DNA of 64,000 nt from Paracoccaceae bacterium (GTDB taxonomy: Bacteria; Pseudomonadota; Alphaproteobacteria; Rhodobacterales; Rhodobacteraceae). The stretch spans positions 124,001-188,000 of the forward strand of contig JAGQRW010000004.1 of the NCBI GenBank assembly GCA_020425085.1, given 5' to 3'. The notes beneath the pieces were generated by a model that saw only the letters and a list, made by a program, of their open reading frames with translations, did no database searches and was not told the DNA's origin. Every line of letters begins with the position of its first letter. Position 1 is the stretch's first letter. Below, one piece after another: positions 27,407 through 36,641 of this stretch. A program made the position numbers and the translations under genes.

Positions 27407-29974
27407 ATGACCGCCGAAACCATCCGCCTTGCCGATTACGCTGCCCCCGCCTTTTGGGTCAAAGAGGTGCGCCTGACATTTGATCTGTCGCCGGATGAAA
27501 CCGTGGTAAGCTCATGGATCACGCTGTCGCGCAACAAGGATGCGCCGGGCGATCTGAAACTTGACGGCGTAGGGCTGACGCTGCTTCAGGCCAGTATCGA
27601 CGGGCGCGCACTAGGCTCAGGCGACTACCGCCTGACCAAAACCGGCCTGACAATCGCCGGAGACACCCTGCCCGACGATTTCGTTTGGGAGGCACGGGTG
27701 ATCATCAATCCCGTCGCCAACACCTCGTTGAATGGGCTATACCTGTCCAAAGGCATGTTCTGCACCCAATGCGAGGCCGAAGGTTTCCGCAAGATCACCT
27801 ATTACCCCGATCGCCCCGATGTGATGGCGAAATTCAGCGTGCGCATCAACAGCGACCTGCCGGTGCTTTTGTCCAACGGCAACCTGACAAACAGCGGCGA
27901 AGGCTTTGCCGATTGGCATGATCCCTGGCCGAAACCCGCCTATCTGTTTGCGCTGGTGGCGGGCCAACTGGTATCGTTTGACGATGAATTCACCACCGTT
28001 TCAGGCCGGCATGTGGATTTGCGGATCTGGGTCAGGGATGGCGATCAGGACAAATGCGCCTATGCGATGGACGCGCTGAAACGTTCAATGCACTGGGATG
28101 AAGTGAATTACGGCCGCGAATACGACCTTGACCTGTTCCAGATCGTTGCGGTCGATGATTTCAACATGGGGGCGATGGAAAACAAGGGATTGAATATCTT
28201 CAACTCGAAATACGTTCTGGCCAGCCCCGATACCGCCACCGACAAGGATTATGAGCTGATCGAGGGTATCATCGCGCATGAATATTTCCACAACTGGACC
28301 GGCAACCGCATCACCTGCCGCGACTGGTTCCAGCTTAGCCTGAAAGAGGGGCTGACGGTGTTCCGCGACCAGATGTTTTCCGGCGATCAGCGCAGCCATG
28401 CCGTGAAACGCATCAGCGAGGTGCAACAGTTGCGCGCCCGCCAGTTCCGCGAGGATGCGGGGCCGCTGGCGCACCCGGTCAGACCGGCGGAATACAAGGA
28501 GATCAATAACTTCTACACGGCGACGGTCTATGAAAAGGGGGCCGAGGTGATCTCGATGCTGAACCATTTGGTCGGCCCGGATGATTACCGCCGCGCGCTT
28601 GACCTTTATTTCCAACGCCACGACGGGCAGGCCTGCACCATCGAGGATTGGCTGGCGGTGTTCAGCGATACCACCGGGCGCGACCTTGGCCAGTTCAAGC
28701 TCTGGTACAGTCAGGCCGGCACGCCACGCCTGAAGATGACCGAGGCATGGGATGGGTCCACCTTCACGCTCCATTTCAGCCAGTCGATCCCGGACACGCC
28801 GGGCCAGAAAGACAAGAAACCCATGCTGATCCCCATCGCGGTCGGGCTGTTGAACCCCAATGGCGATGAGGTGCTGAAAACCACGGTGCTGGAAATGACC
28901 GACGAAAGCCAAAGCTTTCGCTTTAGCGATCTTGGTGCAAGGCCAAAGGCATCGGTGCTGCGCGGGTTTTCCGCGCCAGTCATTCTGGAACGTGATCTGG
29001 ACGACACCGACCGCGCCTTTTTCCTGGCCCATGACACCGACACCTTCAACAAGTGGGAGGCGGGAAATACCCTGGCCCGCGATCTTCTGGTGGCGATGGC
29101 CAGTGGCGGCATCGCCTCACCGATGGCGTTTCTTGGCGGCATAAGGCAGGTGGCGGTTGACCCAGGCCTTGACCCGGCCTTTCGCGCCCTTGCCCTTAGC
29201 CTGCCGCCCGAGGATGAGATCGCGCAGGCGCAGGCGGAAACCGGCATTCCCGCCGACCCTCAGGCGATATACCAGGCGCGAAACCGGCTCTATCAGGTGA
29301 TGGCCGAGGAAATCGGTGATGATCTGACAGCGCTTTATCACGATATGGCGGTGCCGGGGGCCTATGCGCCCGACGCCACGGATGCAGGCAAACGCGCCCT
29401 TCGCGGCATGGCCTTACATCTGCTGAGCAGGCGCGACGGTGCGGATATTGCACAGGCGCAGTTTGCGGCGGCTGACAACATGACCGAACAACTGGCTGCC
29501 CTGTCCAGCCTGCTGGTGATTGGCCAAGGCAAGGCGGAAACGGCGGCTTTTTATGACCAGTGGCGGCACAATCCATTGGTGATCGACAAATGGTTCACCT
29601 TGCAGGCCAGCCACGCCGCGCCGGAAAATGCGGTGGCAACCGTATCGGCACTGGCGGCGCATGCCGATTTCGACTGGAAAAACCCCAACCGTTTCCGCAG
29701 CCTGATCGCCGGTTTCGCAATGATGAACCCGGCCGGGTTCCATACGGAGAGTGGCGAGGGGTATCGGTTCACTATCGACTGGCTGCTGAGGCTTGATCCG
29801 GTCAACCCGCAAACCACCGCCCGAATGTGCGGCGCGTTTGAAACCTGGCGGCGCTATGACAAGGCGCGGCAGGAATTGATACGAGGGGAACTGGAACGCC
29901 TGTCCTCCCTGCCCGGCCTGTCGCCGGACACCAGCGAAATGGTGGAACGGATTCTGGCGGCACCCTTGCGCTGA
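27407..29974 (+). CDS. pepN: Aminopeptidase N (M1 family)
   Basis: This 855-residue zinc aminopeptidase is of the bacterial PepN type. The substrate-recognition motif GAMENKG is at about residue 255. The zinc site is HEYFHN near residue 291, with the third ligand glutamate in LKEGLT eighteen residues on. Length and the DUF3458-type C-terminal half match PepN. It trims N-terminal residues from cytosolic peptides. It stands alone, followed by gene-poor DNA. Confidence 0.96.
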   Translation: MTAETIRLADYAAPAFWVKEVRLTFDLSPDETVVSSWITLSRNKDAPGDLKLDGVGLTLLQASIDGRALGSGDYRLTKTGLTIAGDTLPDDFVWEARVIINPVANTSLNGLYLSKGMFCTQCEAEGFRKITYYPDRPDVMAKFSVRINSDLPVLLSNGNLTNSGEGFADWHDPWPKPAYLFALVAGQLVSFDDEFTTVSGRHVDLRIWVRDGDQDKCAYAMDALKRSMHWDEVNYGREYDLDLFQIVAVDDFNMGAMENKGLNIFNSKYVLASPDTATDKDYELIEGIIAHEYFHNWTGNRITCRDWFQLSLKEGLTVFRDQMFSGDQRSHAVKRISEVQQLRARQFREDAGPLAHPVRPAEYKEINNFYTATVYEKGAEVISMLNHLVGPDDYRRALDLYFQRHDGQACTIEDWLAVFSDTTGRDLGQFKLWYSQAGTPRLKMTEAWDGSTFTLHFSQSIPDTPGQKDKKPMLIPIAVGLLNPNGDEVLKTTVLEMTDESQSFRFSDLGARPKASVLRGFSAPVILERDLDDTDRAFFLAHDTDTFNKWEAGNTLARDLLVAMASGGIASPMAFLGGIRQVAVDPGLDPAFRALALSLPPEDEIAQAQAETGIPADPQAIYQARNRLYQVMAEEIGDDLTALYHDMAVPGAYAPDATDAGKRALRGMALHLLSRRDGADIAQAQFAAADNMTEQLAALSSLLVIGQGKAETAAFYDQWRHNPLVIDKWFTLQASHAAPENAVATVSALAAHADFDWKNPNRFRSLIAGFAMMNPAGFHTESGEGYRFTIDWLLRLDPVNPQTTARMCGAFETWRRYDKARQELIRGELERLSSLPGLSPDTSEMVERILAAPLR

Positions 29975-30310
29975 TGAGGTGTTTTAGATGGTTTGACCTT
30001 TGAGGTGGTGCGAAATTTTTTGATGTCACGACCCGTAGTTTCCGAATGAAGCATCAGGATGGGTTTGGGACGCTTGGAGCGCAAACCTCATGTCACCCAG
30101 AACCGGCCATTCCCGTCGGCTGAGTTGGACGGTGGCAGAGCGGGACGAAACGGTCGTTAGTCCAATGCCAACTTCCGGCGACGAGTTCTGCACTCTATTC
30201 AAGAGAGATACCCGCGTGCCATCGCCTGCACCGATGCCGCGTTTACATTTGTCAGACTTTGCGCTCTCCTTTCGTAAGACCGTCAGAACAAAAACTGCAA
30301 TACTGATCCA
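29975..30310. other. Gene-poor interval after pepN
   Basis: About 335 bases of visibly lower G+C hold no supportable gene. Open frames on both strands are short and unlike known proteins. The stretch resembles the decayed DNA found at edges of acquired segments, and pairs with the similar interval after the DHFR-like gene. Confidence 0.4.
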
Positions 30311-30874
30311 ATGGGCAATCTTACCTTTACCATCAACGTAACCCTTGACGGATGCGTCGATCACCAAGAGGGGATCGTTGACGCCGAGACGCACGCCTAC
30401 TTCACGCACCTCATGGATGAGAACGGGGCGGTGCTATGGGGCCGCGTCACCTACGAAATGATGGAGAGCTATTGGCCAGCCGTGGCGCGCGGTGATGTGG
30501 AAGCGCCGGTCGCAATGCGCGAGTGGGCGCAAAAGCTGGAGGCGAAGCCAAAATACGTGGCGTCATCGACGCGCAACGACTTTCCCTGGACGAACAGCTA
30601 CCACATCGACGGCGACTTGCGCGATGGCGTAGTGAACCTCAAGGACGCGACCCCGACCGGTGTGCTTCTCGGTAGCGGCAAACTCGCGACAGAGCTGGAC
30701 CGGATGGAGTTAATCGACGAATACAGATTCCTCATACATCCCAGGATCGCTGGCCACGGCCCCACCTTGCACGAGGGCGGTCTGCCAGACACGCGACGGC
30801 TCGATCTGGTTTCGGCAAAGGTGCTCAGCAATGGCGCGGTTGCCGTACATTACCGGCGCGCGCCAATCGCCTGA
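30311..30874 (+). CDS. RibD C-terminal/DHFR-like reductase domain protein
   Basis: This 187-residue protein resembles the RibD C-terminal/dihydrofolate reductase-like family: LTFTINVTLDGCVDHQEGIVD, then GAVLWGRVTYEMMESYWP, LLGSGKLATELDRMELIDEYRFLIHPRIAGHG and a closing LVSAKVLSNGAVAVHY. Members are stand-alone NAD(P)H-dependent proteins of mostly unknown substrate. Gene-poor, lower-G+C DNA on both sides suggests recent acquisition. Confidence 0.8.
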   Translation: MGNLTFTINVTLDGCVDHQEGIVDAETHAYFTHLMDENGAVLWGRVTYEMMESYWPAVARGDVEAPVAMREWAQKLEAKPKYVASSTRNDFPWTNSYHIDGDLRDGVVNLKDATPTGVLLGSGKLATELDRMELIDEYRFLIHPRIAGHGPTLHEGGLPDTRRLDLVSAKVLSNGAVAVHYRRAPIA

Positions 30875-31178
30875 TTGCGAATTTGACTCGATAGTCGTGA
30901 TTTCTTCAAACATGCGGACGTTCGCTGTGGCCTGACTAATTGGAAAGATGGGCTCAAACCCGCCATTCGCTGCAACCTGCACGAACTTCCGCATCACCTT
31001 GTTGGGTCAATACTACCTCCCGAAAAACGCAATCCATGCGGCAAAACGGGCCAATGTACCGGCCAAAGACGTCAAACACTATCGCCAACGTCACCTGACA
31101 TGTCGATTGAGCAACCGGTATCAACTCGCTAGTATCGCGCAGAATCTGCTGCAGAATCTACCTTTGGGGGGGTATGAA
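30875..31178. other. Gene-poor interval before the SDR gene
   Basis: About 300 bases show no supportable gene. An open frame in phase with the downstream SDR gene extends back to 30948 but has no family features and lies outside the Rossmann fold. Base composition is closer to the interval at 29975-30310 than to the core genes. Confidence 0.4.
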
Positions 31179-31931
31179 ATGCCGACAGCGAAAACCGTTC
31201 TGATCACCGGCGCCAGTTCCGGCATTGGTGCCGCTACCGCCGTTGCCGCCGCCGAGGCGGGCTATGACGTGGCCATCGGCTGGTACCGTGACCGTGCCGG
31301 GGCCGAGGCAACCGCCGCCAAGGTGCGCGCCCTTGGGCAGCGCGCGGTGCTGGTGCATGGCGACGTTTCCAACGAGGACGATGTCGAGGACATGTTCGAC
31401 CAGCTTGACGGCGAGTTCGATGAACTCGGAGTACTGGTCAACAATGCCGGTTTCATCGATACCGCCATGCGGGTCGAGGAAATGAGCGTCGAGCGGTTGC
31501 GCCGCATGTTCGAGGTGAACGCCATCGGCCCGTTCCTGTGCGCCAAGCAGGCGGCGATCCGCATGGCCTGGCGATATGGCGGCGCGGGCGGGGTGATCAT
31601 CAATGTCTCGTCCATCGCCGCACGGCTGGGATCGGCGGGACAGAACGTCGATTACGCCGCCAGCAAGGGTGCGGTTGACGTGCTGACCAAGGGGCTGGGC
31701 GATGAAATGGCCGCTGACCGGGTGCGGGTGGTCGGGGTTCGTCCCGGCGTCATCGACACCCCGATCCACGGCAAGGCCGGTCAGCCCGAGCGTGTGCGCA
31801 ACATGTCCAACAGCCTGCCGATGCAACGCGCCGGCACCCCGCGCGAGGTCGCCGATGCGATCCTGTTCCTGATGTCGGACAAGGCGTCCTATATCACCGG
31901 TACCTCGATCGACATTAGCGGCGCGCGCTAA
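31179..31931 (+). CDS. SDR-family oxidoreductase
   Basis: This 250-residue classical short-chain dehydrogenase has the cofactor motif TGASSGIG, structural motif NNAG and active-site YAASKGA, with the catalytic serine in NVSSIAARLG. A basic residue after the second strand (YRDRAG) hints at NADP(H). The G-run at 31165-31172 six bases before ATG 31179 decides the start; the longer frame upstream is noise. Substrate is unknown. It converges with lpd, with 10 bases between. Confidence 0.92.
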   Translation: MPTAKTVLITGASSGIGAATAVAAAEAGYDVAIGWYRDRAGAEATAAKVRALGQRAVLVHGDVSNEDDVEDMFDQLDGEFDELGVLVNNAGFIDTAMRVEEMSVERLRRMFEVNAIGPFLCAKQAAIRMAWRYGGAGGVIINVSSIAARLGSAGQNVDYAASKGAVDVLTKGLGDEMAADRVRVVGVRPGVIDTPIHGKAGQPERVRNMSNSLPMQRAGTPREVADAILFLMSDKASYITGTSIDISGAR

Positions 31932-31941
31932 GGCGCAAGCG

Positions 31942-33336
31942 TTACATGTGGATCACACGCCCATAGGCATCCAGCACGGATTCGTGCATCATCTCGCTAA
32001 GGGTCGGATGCGGGAAAACCGTGTTGATCAGGTCTTCTTCTGTGGTTTCCAGCTTGCGCCCGATCACATAGCCCTGGATCAGCTCGGTCACTTCGGCGCC
32101 GATCATATGCGCACCCAAAAGCTCGCCGGTCCTGGCGTCAAACACCGTTTTCACCAGACCTTCGGGTTCGCCCAGCGCGATGGCCTTGCCGTTGCCGATG
32201 AAGGGGAAGCGACCGACCTTGACCTCATACCCCAGTTCCCTGGCCCTGGCCTCGGAATAGCCGACGCTGGCAACCTGCGGGTGGCAATAGGTGCAACCGG
32301 CAATCGCTTCAGGGCGGACCGGGTGCGGATGACCGCCAGCGATCAATTCGGCCACCGCGACACCTTCATGGGATGCCTTATGCGCCAGCCATGGTGCACC
32401 GGCGATGTCGCCAATCGCATAGACGCCCGTGATGGCAGTGCGGCAATGTTCGTCCACGACGATATGCGTGCGATCCAGCTTGACGCCTATTTCCTCCAGC
32501 CCCAGATTTTCGACATTGCCGACGATACCGACCGCTGAAATCACCGTGTCGAATTCATGGGTTTCCACCTTACCTCCATGTTCGATATGCGCCACCACCT
32601 TTCCCTTGCCACGATCAAGTTTGGTCACGGTGGATTTTTCGCGGATTTTCATCCCCTGTTTTTCAAACTGCTTCTTGGCGAATTTCGAGATTTCCGCGTC
32701 CTCGACCGGCAGCACCCGGTCCATCACCTCGACCACCGTGGTATCGGCGCCAAGCGTGTTGAAGAACGAGGCGAATTCGATGCCGATCGCGCCCGAGCCG
32801 ATCACCAGCAGCTTTTTCGGCATGCGCTTGGGATCAAGCGCGTGTTTATAGGTCCAGACCAGATCACCATCCGCCTCAAGCCCCGGCAATTCGCGGGCAC
32901 GCGCACCGGTGGCGATGACGATATGTTTGGAGGTCAGGGTTTCTTCACCCTTGTCGGTCTTCACCTTGACGGCGTCGGCAGCGGCCAGTTTCGCGGTTCC
33001 CATCACCACCGTGACCTTGTTCTTTTTCATCAGATGGCCGATGCCGCCCGAAAGTTGCGCCGCCACGCCGCGCGAACGCTTGACCACCGCCGCCAGATCA
33101 AAACCGATCTTGTCGGCAGTCAGCCCGAAATCCTTGGCGCGGCCCATCAGATGAAACACTTCGGCAGAACGCAACAGCGCCTTGGTCGGGATGCAGCCCC
33201 AGTTCAGGCAGATACCGCCAAGATGTTCACGTTCGACAATCGCCACCTTCAGCCCAAGTTGCGCACCACGAATGGCCGCCACATAACCGCCGGGACCGGC
33301 GCCGATTACGATCATGTCATAGGTATTGGCGGTCAT
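31942..33336 (-). CDS. lpd: Dihydrolipoyl dehydrogenase (E3)
   Basis: This 464-residue FAD-dependent E3 subunit reoxidises lipoyl groups of 2-oxoacid dehydrogenases. It has the FAD motif GAGPGGYVAAIRGAQLG, the redox disulfide in GGICLNWGCIPT, the NAD motif GSGAIGIEFASF and the C-terminal HPTLSEMMHES with the catalytic His-Glu pair. GAGGAGGAAG just upstream of ATG 33336 decides the start over 33402. No E1 or E2 gene is adjacent, so it may serve several complexes. Confidence 0.95.
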   Translation of the reverse strand: MTANTYDMIVIGAGPGGYVAAIRGAQLGLKVAIVEREHLGGICLNWGCIPTKALLRSAEVFHLMGRAKDFGLTADKIGFDLAAVVKRSRGVAAQLSGGIGHLMKKNKVTVVMGTAKLAAADAVKVKTDKGEETLTSKHIVIATGARARELPGLEADGDLVWTYKHALDPKRMPKKLLVIGSGAIGIEFASFFNTLGADTTVVEVMDRVLPVEDAEISKFAKKQFEKQGMKIREKSTVTKLDRGKGKVVAHIEHGGKVETHEFDTVISAVGIVGNVENLGLEEIGVKLDRTHIVVDEHCRTAITGVYAIGDIAGAPWLAHKASHEGVAVAELIAGGHPHPVRPEAIAGCTYCHPQVASVGYSEARARELGYEVKVGRFPFIGNGKAIALGEPEGLVKTVFDARTGELLGAHMIGAEVTELIQGYVIGRKLETTEEDLINTVFPHPTLSEMMHESVLDAYGRVIHM

Positions 33337-33530
33337 TTCTTCCTCCTCAGGCGCTGTCGTGAAATTTAGTTTGACGTTAAACCAATTTATTGCCGCCAGC
33401 AACGTTTGTACCGTGCCGCAACAATAGCATGTCGCGGCCCGTCAGGGCGTAAGATAATAACGGAAGATCACGGCAATTCGTGCCGATAATTTCGGAAATT
33501 CCTGAGAAACCCGCCGCAAGGCCAATCGAA

Positions 33531-34106
33531 TCAGGCCTTGCGCACCTTGCGCAGGGTCTCGCTATAGCCGCCGGAATTCAGATATGCCTGCTCTTTCATG
33601 GTGGCATCGCGGTGCAGCGCCTCGTTCCGATAGGGGAAACGACCGAAATTGCGGATCACTTCGCGGTGAACCTTGGCATGAATCAGGCTATCTGGTCCGG
33701 CCAGTGGCATGCGAGTTTTCATCAACCTTACACAGCGTTCCTGATCCGTCAGGCTTTCGGAATGCATCAGGGGCAGATAAAAGAACTGCCGTTCCGGTTC
33801 TGCCTCCAGCAGGTCATAACCGCGCTCGATCGCCTTCTTGGCGACACACAGCGCCTTGCGGTCGGTTGCGAACGCCCGCGCCGATCCGCGAAACATGTTG
33901 CGCGGGAACTGATCGAGCAGGATCAGCAACGACAGGACCCGTAAGGGATCACAGGCCCAATCCAGGTATTCCCCGGCCGCAGCCCGTTCCCATATCTCAC
34001 CAAATCTTTCCTGAATGGTTGCGTCCAGTTCCTCGGTGGCGTTGTACCACCCTTCAGGTCCGACTTCGTCGATCCAAAACCGTCGTATTTCTGCTGCGTC
34101 AGCCAT
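33531..34106 (-). CDS. DUF924 family protein
   Basis: This 191-residue all-helical protein matches DUF924: IRRFWIDEVGPEGWYN, then LLILLDQFPRNMFRGSARAFATD, FFYLPLMHSESLTDQERCVRL and the closing HREVIRNFGRFPYRNEALHRD. The family's fold is TPR-like and its function is unknown. GGAGG lies about seven bases before the ATG. Confidence 0.9.
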   Translation of the reverse strand: MADAAEIRRFWIDEVGPEGWYNATEELDATIQERFGEIWERAAAGEYLDWACDPLRVLSLLILLDQFPRNMFRGSARAFATDRKALCVAKKAIERGYDLLEAEPERQFFYLPLMHSESLTDQERCVRLMKTRMPLAGPDSLIHAKVHREVIRNFGRFPYRNEALHRDATMKEQAYLNSGGYSETLRKVRKA

Positions 34107-34225
34107 AGCACCCTCCGCTCGTCAGCATTCCACTTGTTAATCCACACACCCAGTTTCAACTACACACGCAAAGCTTTTGGAAAGAAAGAGGCTTTTTCAA
34201 GGCAAGCTTGTTATTCGGCGACTTT

Positions 34226-35491
34226 TCACAGCTTTGTGTTGCCTTCTTCCTCCAATGCCTGTCCGACCGCAATATTTGTTGCAACCTCAACAACTACAGG
34301 CGACGAGGTCGGCGATACCGCCGAATAGTGCGAAGTCTCGCTGACCGCAGGTGCCGGGCGGCGAGTCATGCGGTAAAGCGCGTAACCCGTCATGATCGCC
34401 AGCAGTCCGCCGAGATAGGTGAAATAGCTGTAGGGGCCGAAATGACCCATCATCCAGCCAAGGATCATCGGCCCGGCAATCGCCCCGATACCGTTCACGA
34501 ATATCAGACCGCTTGATGCGGCGGCCATGTCCTCGATCTCCAGAAAGTCGTTGGTATAGGCGAGGTATAGCGAATAAAGCGGGTTGGATATGCCACCGAT
34601 GACAAAGGCCAACACCAGCAGCCACAGGAAATTGCCTTCGAATGCCGCCCCGGCCAGCATTACCACCGCGCCAAACAGGTTCAGCCCGGTGATCAGGCGA
34701 CGCCGGTCCATCCGGTCGGAAAACCAGCCGATCGGGTATTGGCAGATCATGCCGCCGATATATATTGCGGCAACAAAGATCGAGATTTCCTTGACGCTGA
34801 GGTGGATCAGCGCCCCGAAAACCGCCGACATGCCGAACATCGCCGAAAACACCAGTCCCAGCATGAACGAGCCGACAAACCCCAGCGGTGAGGTGTTGTA
34901 AAGCCGCCTGAGGGTCATCGGTTTGGTGGATGAAAACATCGGCGCCGGACTGACCGACAGCAGGATCGGTGCAAACGACACGCTGACCAGCACCGATGCG
35001 ATGATAAACAGGTTATAGCCGCCGGGATCGGCGACGTTCAGCAAGCCCTGTGCGGTAACGATGCCAATCATCTGCACGATCAGATAGAGTGACATGGTCT
35101 GGCCGCGGTTCTCATTGGTGGCGGCGTCGTTCAGCCAGCTTTCGGCAACCACATAAACGCCGGAAAAGCTGAACCCGATGACGATGCGCATCAGCGTCCA
35201 GGCGATCGGGTCAGGTGCGGCCGCATACAGCACCAGAACCGCCGAAATGAATGAGCCGAGGGCAGCGAATACCCGCACATGCCCAACCCGCCGGATCATT
35301 TCCGGCGCCATTCTGGAACCGAACAGAAAGCCGACGAAATAGCCTGACATCACGATTGACATTTCCGTGGTGCTGAAACCCTCGGCCGTGCCGCGCACCC
35401 CAAGCAACGTACCCTGAAGGCCGTTGCCCAGCATCAGCAACAGCATGCCAAGCAGCAAGGCCCAGGAATTTCGAGCAACAGCCAGCATCAT
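34226..35491 (-). CDS. MFS transporter (YcaD-like)
   Basis: This 421-residue protein has about twelve membrane segments and resembles YcaD-type MFS proteins: SGYFVGFLFGSRMAPEMIRRVGHVRVFAALG in the first half and the motif A copy GWFSDRMDRRRLI in the second. The start has two adjacent ATGs (35491 and 35488). The C-terminal tail of about 45 residues is hydrophilic and Ser/Thr/Val-rich. It lies 92 bases downstream of queA on the same strand. Substrate is unknown. Confidence 0.88.
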   Translation of the reverse strand: MMLAVARNSWALLLGMLLLMLGNGLQGTLLGVRGTAEGFSTTEMSIVMSGYFVGFLFGSRMAPEMIRRVGHVRVFAALGSFISAVLVLYAAAPDPIAWTLMRIVIGFSFSGVYVVAESWLNDAATNENRGQTMSLYLIVQMIGIVTAQGLLNVADPGGYNLFIIASVLVSVSFAPILLSVSPAPMFSSTKPMTLRRLYNTSPLGFVGSFMLGLVFSAMFGMSAVFGALIHLSVKEISIFVAAIYIGGMICQYPIGWFSDRMDRRRLITGLNLFGAVVMLAGAAFEGNFLWLLVLAFVIGGISNPLYSLYLAYTNDFLEIEDMAAASSGLIFVNGIGAIAGPMILGWMMGHFGPYSYFTYLGGLLAIMTGYALYRMTRRPAPAVSETSHYSAVSPTSSPVVVEVATNIAVGQALEEEGNTKL

Positions 35492-35582
35492 GCCGCCTTT
35501 CTATGGTCTGACCACCGGATAACAGGTCGGGCGGGGGGGCGACTTGTCCCTATGCGACGGCATTGGGGTCAGGACGCGACGA

Positions 35583-36641
35583 TCAGCGCGCCTTTGGCAG
35601 AAGCAGCGATGAATCGCCATAGGAAAAGAACCGGTAATGCTGATTTATGGCATGGTCATAGATTTCGCGGATGCGTTTTTGCCCCATCAAGGCCGAAACC
35701 AGCATCATCAGTGTCGATTTCGGCAGGTGAAAATTGGTGATCAGCCCGTCGGCAACGCGAAACCGATGACCGGGGGTGATGAAAATGCGCGTTTCATCCT
35801 GATAGGCATGAAGGGTGCCGTCATCATCGACAGCCGTTTCTATCAACCTCAGTGCCGTGGTGCCGACCGGAATGATCCGCCCGCCCTTCTTGCGCGTCTG
35901 ATTGATCTCATCCGCCGCGGATTGCGACACCTGCCCCCATTCCGCATGCATCCGGTGTTGCGAGACATCGTCAACCTTGACGGGCAGGAAAGTACCCGCC
36001 CCGACATGCAGGGTGACATGGCAGATATCGACCCCTTGGCGTTGCAACCTCGCCAGCAGCGCCTCGTCAAAATGCAACGAGGCGGTCGGTGCCGCCACCG
36101 CGCCCTTATGGCGGGCGAATACCGTCTGGTAATCCTCATTATCCCGACTGTCGACCTGGCGAAGCGCCGCGATATAGGGCGGCAGGGGCATCTTGCCGAC
36201 CTCGGCCAGTGCGCCGTCGAATGCCTCGCCGGTCAGATTGAAAGCCAGCAGAACCTCGCCTTCCGGTTTGGCCACGATGCGCGCCTCAAGGCCGGCGCCG
36301 AATTCCACCGTTTCGCCCGGTTTCAGGCGTTTGCCGGGTTTGGCCATCGCGCGCCAGTTGCCGGTGCCATCGGGCGACAACAGGGTGATTTCCACCCCGG
36401 CGCGGGTTTCGCCCTGATCCGACCGGCGCAGTCGCTGGCCAAACAATCGTGCTGGGATCACCTTTGTATCGTTCAGAACCAGCCGGTCGCCCGGTCGCAA
36501 AAGGTGCGGCAAATCGCTGAAAATCCGATCCTCCAGCCGCGTTTCGGTTGCCACCAGCAGCCGGGACGACGATCTCGGCCGCGCCGGGCGGGTGGCAATC
36601 AGATCCTCGGGCAGATCGAAATCGAAATCCGACAGCTTCAT
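35583..36641 (-). CDS. queA: tRNA preQ1(34) S-adenosylmethionine ribosyltransferase-isomerase
   Basis: This 352-residue enzyme moves ribose from SAM to preQ1 in tRNA during queuosine synthesis. Typical blocks are [16 protein letters not shown] at the start, [63 protein letters not shown] and [19 protein letters not shown]. Its start overlaps the stop of the AsmA-like gene by four bases, so the two are coupled. Confidence 0.96.
   Translation of the reverse strand: MKLSDFDFDLPEDLIATRPARPRSSSRLLVATETRLEDRIFSDLPHLLRPGDRLVLNDTKVIPARLFGQRLRRSDQGETRAGVEITLLSPDGTGNWRAMAKPGKRLKPGETVEFGAGLEARIVAKPEGEVLLAFNLTGEAFDGALAEVGKMPLPPYIAALRQVDSRDNEDYQTVFARHKGAVAAPTASLHFDEALLARLQRQGVDICHVTLHVGAGTFLPVKVDDVSQHRMHAEWGQVSQSAADEINQTRKKGGRIIPVGTTALRLIETAVDDDGTLHAYQDETRIFITPGHRFRVADGLITNFHLPKSTLMMLVSALMGQKRIREIYDHAINQHYRFFSYGDSSLLLPKAR

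Noticed and set aside
30948..31178. Extended start of the SDR gene
   Set aside because: The extra 77 residues have no relation to the SDR fold, and a G-rich ribosome binding site precedes ATG 31179.
34107..34225. AAGCTT-containing stretch suspected to be a terminator after the MFS gene
   Set aside because: The A/T-rich pieces do not pair into a stem of useful length by eye.
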